This document shows positions 1 to 6,471 of a stretch of DNA of 33,343 bases, piece after piece. Location: the IMG/VR virus record IMGVR_UViG_3300032298_000091, positions 1-33,343 of that record. The stretch is one strand, 5' to 3'. Made by a program: the position numbers and the translations under genes. Every line of letters starts with the position of its first letter. Position 1 is the first letter of the stretch. The notes beneath the pieces were generated by a model. It was not told where the DNA came from. It saw nothing but the letters and a program-made list of their open reading frames with translations, and ran no database searches. This DNA is from a virus.

Positions 1-1053
1 GCTTTTGGGTCGATGCCACCTATCGCCTGGAAGGGCCACGGCGGGCAGGTCAAGGAGGGTTTCCTTATCAGAGCCCCAAACAACGTCCGAAGGCCCCTTG
101 CTGGGGTCCAGAGGCATCACTGAAAAGTCGCTAAGCTTGAGGGGGAACTTGAGGGCATCCGAGAGGGACGTATCAAGTTGAAATTGTAAGGAAAAGTTTG
201 AACGAGACATGGATAATTCCCGTTCAAGAAGGTTGATTTCGGAAAACCGTGTGTCAGTTGGCTTCCAAGCTAACTTGTCAAGCCCTTCTTTTTTGATGTC
301 ATCTAGCAGTTCTTTTGCTAATGTTCCTTCGTACCCAACCAATGATTTTGGATAGCGAGCAGGCCATACCATTGGAACATAGTTACGCTCATGAAGAGTT
401 TTATAAATAGTAAACGTAGTTTGAGGCGTCCCAAGAAAAACGATACGACTGTCCAACTTAGGTGTCAGAACGGATTCAAACTCAGTAATTAATTGAAGGA
501 GTTTTTCCCTCATCAAATCTGTTGCGGAATTGTTCGGCGTTTCGCAATCGTCCGCGATTATAAGATCAGCACGACTACCGGTTAACTGTCCAGATATACC
601 AACGCTTTTGACGGATGGAGATTGGGCAGGACGACACCCGGCGATGTCGAATGATACCCGTGACCACCGTTGATCGTCGTCGGATGGACGCATGTGTGCC
701 AGCCATTCAAACTCCAACACACACCGTTGACAGAATATGCTAAAGTCATCAGCACGTTGCTTGCTGGCTGACACCACCATGATCTTTTTGTCCCTGTCGC
801 AGAAGAGTGTCCACAACACAAACGCAGCCGTTACCCAGCTTTTACCAAGTCCACGAAAACATTGAAGCATAATACGGTTACCCCCATGTTGAAGGTACCG
901 TGCCATGGCCAGCTGGGCTCGTGTTGGAGCTGGTAGGTCCAATGATTTCCAACATAGACGCAAGAAGAGACTAAAGTCGTCCTTCAATCTTTGCTCGTAA
1001 TCCACGGGTGATTTGCTCAAGCTCTTCAAGGGTTGCGTTTGATTTGATTTCAT
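1..1053 (-). CDS. terL: Large terminase subunit (T7 gp19-like), 3' end cut by window
   Basis: This is the ATPase/nuclease motor that packages concatemeric DNA through the portal. The frame is open from an ATG at 1053 to the window edge, giving 351 codons with the C-terminus missing. Visible features are a Walker A-like FRGLGKS at residues 66-72, a VVSASKQRAD stretch at 93-102, QSPSVKSVGISGQLTGSRAD at about 144-163 and Walker B LIIADD at 164-169. All align by eye with T7 gp19, including the FLGTPQT motif. The RNase H-like nuclease domain would lie mostly outside the window. The ATG overlaps the upstream HNH gene by 83 nt; a GTG at residue 17 is an alternative start. The small subunit lies about 3.6 kb upstream instead of close by, as in T7. 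Confidence 0.95.
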   Translation of the reverse strand, partial: MKSNQTQPLKSLSKSPVDYEQRLKDDFSLFLRLCWKSLDLPAPTRAQLAMARYLQHGGNRIMLQCFRGLGKSWVTAAFVLWTLFCDRDKKIMVVSASKQRADDFSIFCQRCVLEFEWLAHMRPSDDDQRWSRVSFDIAGCRPAQSPSVKSVGISGQLTGSRADLIIADDCETPNNSATDLMREKLLQLITEFESVLTPKLDSRIVFLGTPQTTFTIYKTLHERNYVPMVWPARYPKSLVGYEGTLAKELLDDIKKEGLDKLAWKPTDTRFSEINLLERELSMSRSNFSLQFQLDTSLSDALKFPLKLSDFSVMPLDPSKGPSDVVWGSDKETLLDLPAVALPGDRWHRPKS

Positions 1054-1432
1054 TAGCTCTGTTTGAAATTACCCAGATATTGTCTGGAGTGTAACCTTTG
1101 TCGGAATCTAAACGATCAAGAGATGGAGAATCGCGGCAATTTCCTCTTCCATTTCCTGTGTTGTCTTTTATCGGGATTCCCAATAACGGGCATTTATCGG
1201 GAATATGAATATCTTTAATTGTAATGGTATGCTCCAACCCTTTTGCTAGGGCCCGGCTTTTTGATCTTGATAACATTTTTTGCTCTAAAGATCTACGTGC
1301 ATTTCTTGCATATTGACAAATAGTGCAACATGAAGTGTATCCTGGCCATCGACCTTTTGTAGCTGCTTTATTTTTCGACCATTCGCTGAGAGGCTTGAAT
1401 ATGCCACACTGCGGGCATTTACGTGGGTCCAT
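971..1432 (-). CDS. HNH/His-Me-finger endonuclease-like protein with N-terminal zinc ribbon
   Basis: A 153-aa protein. The N-terminus has a CPQCG pair at Cys6/Cys9 and a second cluster at about 35-39 (CCTIC), probably one zinc site. The second half has CPLLGIPI, then SPSLDRLDSDKGYTPDN and WVISNRANEIKS followed by LEELE. That pattern is typical of a phage family of HNH-like putative homing endonucleases. The function would be DNA nicking or cleavage that spreads the gene, which is inferred from family resemblance. The gene sits directly before terL, and its last 83 nt overlap the terL start in another frame. It could be a free-standing homing endonuclease that recognises the adjacent terminase region. 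The ATG at 1432 follows a 63-nt intergenic gap containing a hairpin. Confidence 0.75.
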   Translation of the reverse strand: MDPRKCPQCGIFKPLSEWSKNKAATKGRWPGYTSCCTICQYARNARRSLEQKMLSRSKSRALAKGLEHTITIKDIHIPDKCPLLGIPIKDNTGNGRGNCRDSPSLDRLDSDKGYTPDNIWVISNRANEIKSNATLEELEQITRGLRAKIEGRL

Positions 1433-1456
1433 GCTAGATTGTACCTTAAGTGGGGT

Positions 1457-1478
1457 GGAGGCCCGTTGTAGAGCCTCC
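1457..1478 (-). other. Hairpin in the gap upstream of the HNH gene
   Basis: On the transcribed strand, GGAGGC and GCCTCC form a 6-bp perfect stem around a 10-nt loop, within the 63-nt gap between the 44-aa gene and the HNH gene. No U tract follows, so it is not a convincing intrinsic terminator. It could be an RNA processing site or a structure limiting endonuclease translation; both are guesses. Confidence 0.35.
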
Positions 1479-1495
1479 TAGGTGTCGCTAAACGA

Positions 1496-1630
1496 CTATT
1501 TCTTTTTCTTGGCCATTCCCGCTTTGCTCATGGCAATAGCAATGGCTTGTTTTTGGGGACGACCTTCCTTGACCATCTTGGAGATGTTAGAAGAGACGGC
1601 CTTCTTGGAGGATCCTTTAGAAAGGGGCAT
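1496..1630 (-). CDS. Small basic DUF6496-like protein (44 aa)
   Basis: A 44-aa reading frame, [12 protein letters not shown]... ending in AKKKK. The pattern of [20 protein letters not shown] followed by [18 protein letters not shown] resembles the DUF6496 family as I remember it, in which a short helical segment is followed by a lysine tail. The role is unknown; the charge and small size suggest nucleic-acid contact. The ATG lies 2 nt after the stop of the 201-aa gene, so the two are probably co-translated. It is one of a series of very basic proteins between the terminase genes. Confidence 0.7.
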   Translation of the reverse strand: MPLSKGSSKKAVSSNISKMVKEGRPQKQAIAIAMSKAGMAKKKK

Positions 1631-1632
1631 GA

Positions 1633-2238
1633 TTACTTACCTGATTTTTTTTTCTTCATCATCGAAGCAGCCAGCTTTTGGTTATAAGCAAGCGTTCCAT
1701 CAGCAGTAGGCCGTGCCTTGAGGGTTTCGTAGGCAAGACCAGCAGGAGTCATCTTGCGAAGAGCCATAGCCGTAGAAGCTACCTTTGCAATATTCGCTGC
1801 CGGTTTACGAGGCATAGGCTTAGCTGCCTGAGCAGAGAGGCGATTAATCTTTGTGTAATTGCTATTACCACCCGTAGCACGGATAGTATTTGTCGTACCC
1901 GTTACTGGATTCTTTGGAAGACTTGGAAGACGCGGCGACTGAGTACGATTGCTGGTAGTTACTCGTGTCGAGGGCCGACTACGTTGGGCTGCTGGGCCTG
2001 AACGTGTTGTACCAGTAGTTTTACCACGTTCGTTTGCTGTGGTTACCCGTGCTGTTCCTGTGGTTTTACTACGTTGCGATGCTGTTGTAGTAGCTTTGGG
2101 CTTAAGGGGACCCTGTTGTTTCATGGTTGAAACTTGGGTTGGGCGGGGCCTTGGTTGAGAACCCCCCGCAGTACCCTTAATACGTGCTTGACGGGTAGCA
2201 GAGCTAGTCCGACGATTATCTTGACGCATGAATGCCAT
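1633..2238 (-). CDS. Very basic, low-complexity Thr/Arg/Lys-rich protein (201 aa)
   Basis: I do not recognise a family. The protein is rich in Thr, Arg, Lys, Ser and Ala and has almost no acidic residues. Residues 50-100 contain imperfect repeats of the type [10 protein letters not shown] and KTTGTTRSG, which suggests disorder. The C-terminal third looks more ordered ([20 protein letters not shown]) and ends MMKKKKSGK. Its start codon overlaps the stop of the preceding 312-aa gene as TAATG, so the two are coupled. A DNA- or RNA-binding or condensing protein, or a minor virion protein, is plausible by composition only. The N-terminal halves of this and the preceding protein share a GPL...TTT...QRS arrangement, a hint of common origin. 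Confidence 0.65.
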   Translation of the reverse strand: MAFMRQDNRRTSSATRQARIKGTAGGSQPRPRPTQVSTMKQQGPLKPKATTTASQRSKTTGTARVTTANERGKTTGTTRSGPAAQRSRPSTRVTTSNRTQSPRLPSLPKNPVTGTTNTIRATGGNSNYTKINRLSAQAAKPMPRKPAANIAKVASTAMALRKMTPAGLAYETLKARPTADGTLAYNQKLAASMMKKKKSGK

Positions 2239-3176
2239 TAGCCTTTACCTTGACGCTTTTTGGATTCTTCAATCATCTTCTTGATGTCAGCCGTTTGTTC
2301 CCGAAGACTTTGACGCTTCTTAGGAGTCGGGGAAGACTCAGCAGCAAAAGTTTGGTTGACACGCATACCGTAACCCTTCATAATATCAGCAGCTGACATT
2401 GAGGATTCAGTGGCCATGTTTGCTGGGGCCTTAGGTTTAGCGGCAGGCTTAGCTGCGGGACGAGACGCCGGAGTACGAGCTGGGGCAGACGAACGGCTAG
2501 GGGCGGAAGGTGCCTTAGAGACTGTTGGTTTCTTTGGTTTAGGAACAGCAAATTTCTGCTGAGAAGCGTAAGCCTTTTCATTAAAGGACTTTGCCTTACG
2601 GCGAGCTTCGTCTTTGCTGTTAATGCCAGGAAGACGATTATCAATAGCACGACCAAGTGTCGTCAGAGGACCTTTACCAAGAGCCGTACCTGCCTTTTGC
2701 GCCAAAGGACCCAAAGTTCTTTCAGCAACAGCACCTACAATAGCTGAACGAATGTTTCCAGCTTTTGCAGCGCCCCTACCAAGTTTTGTAGCAACACCCC
2801 TTGCACGTTGGCCAATAGCAGCTCCAGCTGCCCGCGCAGCTGCCGCCGAACGACGTTCTTGAGCAAGTTGAGCAGCAGTACGGGTAGGACCACCCCGTTG
2901 AGGAGTTGTCGTCCCCTTGGGGGGTTTGCTACCACCACTTTGTCCAGCAGCGGGAAGGGACCTTTGCGGAGCTTTAGTAGTTGTTAACGGTCCACCTTTT
3001 TTACCAGGAGGAAGAGCCCGTTGTCCTGTAGTATTAGAAGTGCGAGTCCCCGGCTTAAAGGGACGTTGCATTGTTGTCGTGGGTCGCTTTTGAGGGGTAG
3101 AAGCGGCAACTTTTTTGCTACCGCTTGCCCTCTCCGCCCGACGACGTGCGTTTGTTACGGGGGGTTTCTTAGCCAT
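2238..3176 (-). CDS. Very basic Ala/Pro/Lys-rich protein with histone H1-like composition (312 aa)
   Basis: No family recognised. Three parts can be seen. Residues 1-100 are a Pro/Thr/Gly/Arg-rich, probably disordered segment. Residues 105-195 are Ala/Gly-rich helix-forming sequence with regular Arg/Lys (AAAARAAGAAIGQRARGVA, AGTALGKGPLTTLGRAI). Residues 205-262 are a Lys-Pro-Ala tract (KPAAKPAAKPKAPAN) much like linker-histone or algal-type tails. A mixed-charge C-terminal helix follows (LREQTADIKKMIEESKKRQ). Its ATG is 6 nt after the stop of the 179-aa gene, and its stop overlaps the next gene. A DNA-binding or virion-packaged role is possible, and the amphipathic middle could also contact membranes; neither is shown by the sequence. 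Confidence 0.65.
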   Translation of the reverse strand: MAKKPPVTNARRRAERASGSKKVAASTPQKRPTTTMQRPFKPGTRTSNTTGQRALPPGKKGGPLTTTKAPQRSLPAAGQSGGSKPPKGTTTPQRGGPTRTAAQLAQERRSAAAARAAGAAIGQRARGVATKLGRGAAKAGNIRSAIVGAVAERTLGPLAQKAGTALGKGPLTTLGRAIDNRLPGINSKDEARRKAKSFNEKAYASQQKFAVPKPKKPTVSKAPSAPSRSSAPARTPASRPAAKPAAKPKAPANMATESSMSAADIMKGYGMRVNQTFAAESSPTPKKRQSLREQTADIKKMIEESKKRQGKG

Positions 3177-3182
3177 GATAGA

Positions 3183-3722
3183 TCAACCTTGGGTGATGGT
3201 TGCCACGGGCAGGGCAAACAGAGTACCGCCACCAATAAGGGCACAGGACAGGGTGTCGCTAGTGGTGTACCATTGACCACCACGAACCAGGGTAGCAGCC
3301 GTCACAGCACCACCCGAAACGGTGATGTCAGCAGTAGCGCCATAGCCAGAACCACCACTTAGGGCAACGTTGGTATAGGTGCCGTTGGTATAACCAGAGC
3401 CGTTGACGCGGGTACCGAAGGAAGCAACAGCGCCAGTTTCCTTACGGGTAGCAGTTCCCGTTACCTTTGCGGTAGGCAGGGTGGAGGGGGTAGTGCGAGC
3501 ACGACGCACGGTGAAGATGGCAGCTTCGGCAGTATCAACAGTTTGGTTAGCGGCCAATACGGTAGAAGCAGAACCGTAAGAAGCAGCAACAGTTGTCGTT
3601 GTGGTGGTACCGCCCGACACGTTAGTAGTAGTGTGAACTTTGTTGGTCTGTTGGTTTTCGCAACGACGACCGGGGTCGTTAGAAATAGAACCGTAAGTAG
3701 TTCCGTTAGAAGTTGTAGACAT
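3183..3722 (-). CDS. Gly/Thr-rich beta-structured putative virion protein (179 aa)
   Basis: The C-terminal half contains NGSGYTNGTYTNVALSGG and then YGATADITVSGGAVTAATLV followed by GGQWYTTSDTLSC. This Gly/Thr-rich pattern is one I know from repeated beta-strand modules in structural proteins of cyanophages. The first 65 residues are Thr/Asn-rich and low in hydrophobic residues. A surface-exposed head or tail decoration protein is the best guess. The gene follows the small HNH gene after a 20-nt gap, and its ATG is preceded by AAAGAA. It has no acidic cluster and no cysteine pair, so an enzymatic role is unlikely. Confidence 0.6.
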   Translation of the reverse strand: MSTTSNGTTYGSISNDPGRRCENQQTNKVHTTTNVSGGTTTTTTVAASYGSASTVLAANQTVDTAEAAIFTVRRARTTPSTLPTAKVTGTATRKETGAVASFGTRVNGSGYTNGTYTNVALSGGSGYGATADITVSGGAVTAATLVRGGQWYTTSDTLSCALIGGGTLFALPVATITQG

Positions 3723-3742
3723 TTCTTTAAAAAGTAAGTGAA

Positions 3743-4060
3743 CTAGCTAGTTGTCCAAGAAAGGACTTTAGAAAAATTAGACTGGTCAAAACATTCTTGA
3801 CCAATCCACCAAGATAACCAATGGTTCGAACCTTTTGATTGGTTACACTTGAGACAGGCAGGAACCACATTGGACGTGGTATCGTGCCCACCACGAGCTT
3901 TTGGAATGACATGATCCAAAGTTAGATTATGATCGGATCCACAATAGACACACTGGTTGTTCCAATGTTCCTTAATTGCTGATCGCCAAAGTCTCTTAGC
4001 TTCTGAGGATGTCATGGCCTTAAGGTTAAAGAGATAGTCGGAAGGGGCTTCCAGAATCAT
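3743..4060 (-). CDS. HNH endonuclease (105 aa)
   Basis: A compact HNH nuclease. Cys37/Cys40 (CVYCG) and Cys69/Cys72 (CLKCN) form the structural zinc site. The betabetaalpha-metal core is LTLDHVIPKARGGHD with Asp49-His50 as the catalytic centre. SNVVPAC supplies the Asn (64), and NQSKG follows. This is a well-known pattern for phage-borne HNH enzymes, which may be homing enzymes or packaging-associated nucleases. It lies among accessory genes 22 nt downstream of the 49-aa gene. Phage HNH proteins sometimes help terminase cut DNA, mostly in cos phages, but here it is about 2.7 kb from the terL start. An internal ATG (residue 16) is a possible alternative start. Confidence 0.85.
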   Translation of the reverse strand: MILEAPSDYLFNLKAMTSSEAKRLWRSAIKEHWNNQCVYCGSDHNLTLDHVIPKARGGHDTTSNVVPACLKCNQSKGSNHWLSWWIGQECFDQSNFSKVLSWTTS

Positions 4061-4082
4061 TGGGCTAATGAATCCGAGTGGT

Positions 4083-4232
4083 TTACTTCTTCTTTTTAGG
4101 GAATCCAGCTTTCATATTCGCGTAAGCCTTCGGGGTAACCGTAGACTTACTCTTGGGCCGACTCTTACCCGCTGCCTTGCGAGCATTCATGTTGGCGTAA
4201 AGACCAGGAGGCTTAGCGTTTCCTTTGTTCAT
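4083..4232 (-). CDS. Small Lys-rich protein with a duplicated YANM motif (49 aa)
   Basis: A 49-aa frame starting MNKGNAKPPGLYANMNARKA and ending in AGFPKKKK. LYANMNARKAAG and AYANMKAGFP are two copies of the same short motif, separated by a Lys/Ser linker (KSRPKSKSTVTP). I recall similar small proteins in other cyanophages, but no function. Its ATG overlaps the upstream stop as ATGA, which strongly supports translation. It is near neutral only at its two motifs and otherwise strongly basic. Confidence 0.7.
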   Translation of the reverse strand: MNKGNAKPPGLYANMNARKAAGKSRPKSKSTVTPKAYANMKAGFPKKKK

Positions 4233-4507
4233 TTTTTTGTGGATTTACCGTTGGAACCATTACGGGCTCGATTCTTTGATGGCGATTCTTTAACTAGTCG
4301 GCCACTCTTGGTGTGGGAAAGATCGGACCCACCCTTACCCATCACACCACGTTTCCGTCGTGCGTCGGCAAGGTCAGCCCGATATTTCTTATCCGTTGGA
4401 GATTTGTTCTCCTTTGTATCGTAGGCAAGTTTCTTTGCGTATGCTTCGGGGTTAGTCCGATAATACGCAGCGCTACGCCTAGGGGTTGATGTTTTCTTTG
4501 GCGCCAT
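4229..4507 (-). CDS. Basic conserved phage protein (92 aa), function unknown
   Basis: A strongly basic protein with the order YYRTNPEAYAKKLAYDTKEN, a SPTDKKYRADLADARRKRG segment, then DLSHTKSGRLVKESPSKNRA and a Lys/Gly tail. I associate this arrangement with a widespread family of small phage proteins found near terminase and structural genes. The regularly spaced Arg/Lys and Tyr residues suggest nucleic-acid binding, but I know of no demonstrated role. It overlaps the upstream membrane-protein gene by 29 nt and the downstream 49-aa gene by 4 nt. Confidence 0.75.
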   Translation of the reverse strand: MAPKKTSTPRRSAAYYRTNPEAYAKKLAYDTKENKSPTDKKYRADLADARRKRGVMGKGGSDLSHTKSGRLVKESPSKNRARNGSNGKSTKK

Positions 4508-4706
4508 TGTTAAAATCCTTAAAGAATACTTCGTTTTCCAGGCGCTCGATTCTTGTGTTACTAGTACTTACCTTTTCGATGAGTACCTCAACAGAAGAAG
4601 CAATATTATGAAGGGTATAAAGATGCCAGCTAAACAAACCAAGAAATGCCATTATAATAGCATTCTTAATCATGTTTGCTGTGTCATCTGATGGCTCGTT
4701 CGACAT
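4479..4706 (-). CDS. Small membrane protein with TM segment and coiled coil; holin or spanin candidate (75 aa)
   Basis: A start at the ATG at 4706 gives MSNEPSDDTANMIKN, followed by one hydrophobic segment (AIIMAFLGLFSWHLYTL, about residues 15-32). A heptad-like stretch (SVEVLIEKVSTSNTRIERLE) comes next, then a polar tail. The longer frame upstream is a shadow of the small terminase gene. One N-terminal membrane span followed by a coiled coil is the layout of Rz-type inner-membrane spanins. In T7 the Rz gene (18.5) lies immediately after the small terminase gene (18), exactly the position here, with a 23-nt overlap. A holin role is the alternative. No partner Rz1 lipoprotein gene is visible. 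Confidence 0.65.
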   Translation of the reverse strand: MSNEPSDDTANMIKNAIIMAFLGLFSWHLYTLHNIASSVEVLIEKVSTSNTRIERLENEVFFKDFNNGAKENINP

Positions 4707-4911
4707 CCTCCAACTCCAATTCAAGACTACTAAATAGGTTAGCAAGTGGAGAACCGAGGACAGGAACGCCTGTGATATTATTTTTAGCAAGCCAATCAGC
4801 GGCGGCTTTGATGTCTTGCGTTGTAGCGGTGCCAGACTTAATGCGACCAATCAGTTCGTTGGTAACGAGTCCATGTAATTCATTGAACTGTTCCTCGTTA
4901 GCACGTGCCAT
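4684..4911 (-). CDS. terS: Small terminase subunit (T7 gp18-like), 75 aa
   Basis: Recognises phage DNA and regulates the large terminase. The sequence MARANEEQFNELHGLVTNEL, a SGTATTQDIKAAADWL segment and NNITGVPVLGSPLANLF match the pattern I know from small terminases of T7-like phages and cyanophages. Those have a short helix-turn-helix-like DNA-binding part followed by the ITGV...G.PL element. The length (75 aa) is close to T7 gp18 (89 aa). The start overlaps the stop of the 112-aa gene as TAATG. It is unusual in being separated from terL by seven genes. Confidence 0.8.
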   Translation of the reverse strand: MARANEEQFNELHGLVTNELIGRIKSGTATTQDIKAAADWLAKNNITGVPVLGSPLANLFSSLELELEDVERAIR

Positions 4912-5249
4912 TATTGAAGAAGTTCGCTAATGTAAAGAGTGCCTGATGCAGAGCCTTGAATGGCTGCGATGTTAGCGTTAGGAGGGACTGCAAGGGTAAT
5001 CCGTTGACCAGTAGTCAGGTGATGACTGGTGCTAGTTGCGGTTTGAGCGCCAACACCAATTTGATAATGAACATGCGTACCACCTGCGGCAATCATGGTG
5101 ATAAACCGGCAGGTAGTAGTCAGGGCAAGATTGGCAGTTGTTGCTCCATAAGACAGTTGACGAGCTGTGCCAACCTCAAACACGTTAGTCAGGGTTTGAG
5201 CTACGGAAGCTCCGGCAGTTGTACTGCCATCAGTTGTAATGGATGCCAT
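4911..5249 (-). CDS. Small beta-rich putative virion protein (112 aa)
   Basis: No named family. The protein is dominated by Thr, Ala, Gly and Ser with alternating hydrophobics (TLTNVFEVGTARQLSYG, ITMIAAGGTHVHYQIG, QRITLAVPPNANIAAI) and ends GTLYISELLQ. This looks like an all-beta domain of the kind used as a small capsid or fibre decoration. It contains no cysteine-based or acidic catalytic motif. It lies 18 nt after the C39-like peptidase and is coupled by TAATG to terS. Structural assignment is by composition and context only. Confidence 0.55.
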   Translation of the reverse strand: MASITTDGSTTAGASVAQTLTNVFEVGTARQLSYGATTANLALTTTCRFITMIAAGGTHVHYQIGVGAQTATSTSHHLTTGQRITLAVPPNANIAAIQGSASGTLYISELLQ

Positions 5250-5267
5250 TGTTATTAGGTAAAGTGT

Positions 5268-5822
5268 TTATTTAGAGGATAGTTTACGGAATGTCATGTA
5301 CCACCCAGACCCATTTCCGTCAACCATCCACCGTTTAGACCAGTTTTTCCAGGTATAAGAGACGTTTTTACCACCCCACCCTGGTTTTGGGTATCCTCCG
5401 TTGGCATTATCCATCTCTCCATAGGGGTCATGGCATACCACATGGGTATCAGTAAGACCCACAACCAACATCCAATGCCCACCACCCCTTGGGGCATGAG
5501 CAGGACCATGGTGAAGGATGCCACAAGCCACAGGATAGCCAGCATCTAACTCTTTTTCAAGAATAGTACGGGTTCCGTTTGTGTAAAAGGTTGCTTTGAC
5601 CCCATAATCAAAGGCAGCCCGGATGTGTGCGGTGGCCTCGGTGGTGTCCCCATACTTAAGCACCTGTTTCAGGTACTCATCATCCGCATTAACCCCAGAT
5701 AAAGCTTCTGGTTTGAAATACTTAATAGCCATAGCAGCCGTACTTGAGAAGCACATACGACTGCCATGACGGGTGGTACTATCAAGTTGAGGGTAATACT
5801 GCGAAACTTTAATAAGAGTCAC
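5268..5822 (-). CDS. C39-like papain-fold peptidase, candidate endolysin (184 aa)
   Basis: The visible triad is typical of C39-like peptidases: Cys24 (RMCFSSTAAM), His116 (GGGHWMLVVGL) and Asp132 (VCHDPYGEMDN). The conserved Gly-His-Trp/Met-hydrophobic strand is clear. Related phage proteins are annotated as amidases or endopeptidases, so cleavage of peptidoglycan cross-links during lysis is likely. It has no signal peptide and would need the neighbouring holin-like protein to reach the wall. The start is GTG at 5822, 4 nt after the stop of the holin-like gene. This is the likely lysis enzyme of the phage, since no T7 gp3.5-type amidase is in the window. Confidence 0.75.
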   Translation of the reverse strand: MTLIKVSQYYPQLDSTTRHGSRMCFSSTAAMAIKYFKPEALSGVNADDEYLKQVLKYGDTTEATAHIRAAFDYGVKATFYTNGTRTILEKELDAGYPVACGILHHGPAHAPRGGGHWMLVVGLTDTHVVCHDPYGEMDNANGGYPKPGWGGKNVSYTWKNWSKRWMVDGNGSGWYMTFRKLSSK

Positions 5823-5826
5823 TAGA

Positions 5827-6027
5827 TCACTTTAGAATTGAATTCTTGATCTTAGAGATCTTGTCATCTTCAGTACGGAAGGGCTTCAAAGAGTTAACAG
5901 CATTCAGAAGAAGCTGAACGATGCTATTTTCTTTAAGTTTGCTAGCTCCAACAACTTCAGAGCCAAGAAAAAGAGCAAAAAAAGCGAGGGTTTCGTAAGA
6001 AACTTTAAGTCCGAGAATGGTAAGCAT
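5827..6027 (-). CDS. Small membrane protein, holin-like (66 aa)
   Basis: One clear hydrophobic stretch (ETLAFFALFLGSEVVGASKL, about residues 12-31), a second weakly hydrophobic segment (IVQLLLNAVNSL) and a charged C-terminal tail (FRTEDDKISKIKNSILK). Size, topology and position directly before the C39-like peptidase fit a holin or other lysis helper. I recall similar small proteins in cyanophages annotated only as hypothetical. It begins 4 nt after the 42-aa gene. Confidence 0.6.
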   Translation of the reverse strand: MLTILGLKVSYETLAFFALFLGSEVVGASKLKENSIVQLLLNAVNSLKPFRTEDDKISKIKNSILK

Positions 6028-6031
6028 GGGT

Positions 6032-6160
6032 TTAACGGCCTTGACCGCGAGATTGTTTACGCCCGTGATTGGGCAAAGAGTGTTGTCCCTGTCCTTGACG
6101 GGTTTTCTTGGGGGGACCGGGTACGTGAAGGGTCTTTAGTTGTGATTTAGGCTTGCCCAT
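6032..6160 (-). CDS. Small basic protein, conserved-looking (42 aa)
   Basis: A 42-aa frame, MGKPKSQLKTLHVPGPPKKT then RQGQGQHSLPNHGRKQSRGQ with a final GR. It is rich in Lys, Arg, Gly, Gln and His with almost no hydrophobic core, so it is probably disordered and nucleic-acid binding. I recall the pattern KKTRQG.GQHS..NHGRK..RGQGR from short cyanophage proteins. The ATG shares its A with the upstream stop (TGATG), which supports it as a real gene. Function unknown. Confidence 0.7.
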   Translation of the reverse strand: MGKPKSQLKTLHVPGPPKKTRQGQGQHSLPNHGRKQSRGQGR

Positions 6161-6465
6161 CAGGCAAACACCCGATACGGGGCCACAGGGCTGACCAGGA
6201 ACTCATCCCAGCCGGTGGGTAGAGTGCCAACGAAATTGACGTGCCAACCAGCCATGGGTGTTGCTGGCGAAGTGACCTCGCCGGTCTCTGGATCAACCAC
6301 TGCGTCGTCGTTGTAGATGGTGCCAACGATGTCCATTGCGTGATCGTGGGTGTACTGGATGTACCCACCAGGGTTGTCGCCCTCAGGCTCATTGAAGAGT
6401 CCGGCAATGAATGCAGCCGAGCGGAACGTGGCCTCGTCGGCAAAGCGGAGATAGTTAGTCGTCAT
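6160..6465 (-). CDS. Tail-fibre-associated conserved protein (101 aa)
   Basis: The layout is MTTNYLRFADEATFRSAAF, then GGYIQYTHDHAMDIVGTIYN, a DPETGEVTSPATPMAGWHVN segment and a C-terminal LPTGWDEFLVSPVAPYRVFA. Short proteins with this pattern occur directly after tail-fibre genes in many phages, so a role in fibre assembly or as a small fibre component is likely but unproven. It follows the 408-aa fibre-like gene by 6 nt. By eye the DNA is clearly more GC-rich than the genes downstream, which may indicate transfer with the fibre module. Confidence 0.65.
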   Translation of the reverse strand: MTTNYLRFADEATFRSAAFIAGLFNEPEGDNPGGYIQYTHDHAMDIVGTIYNDDAVVDPETGEVTSPATPMAGWHVNFVGTLPTGWDEFLVSPVAPYRVFA

Positions 6466-6471
6466 GGGTCG

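Noticed and set aside
4707-4850. Upstream extension of the spanin/holin-like frame
   Set aside because: It lies within the small terminase gene in another frame. The ATG at 4706 gives a sensible membrane-protein start and the usual short overlap.
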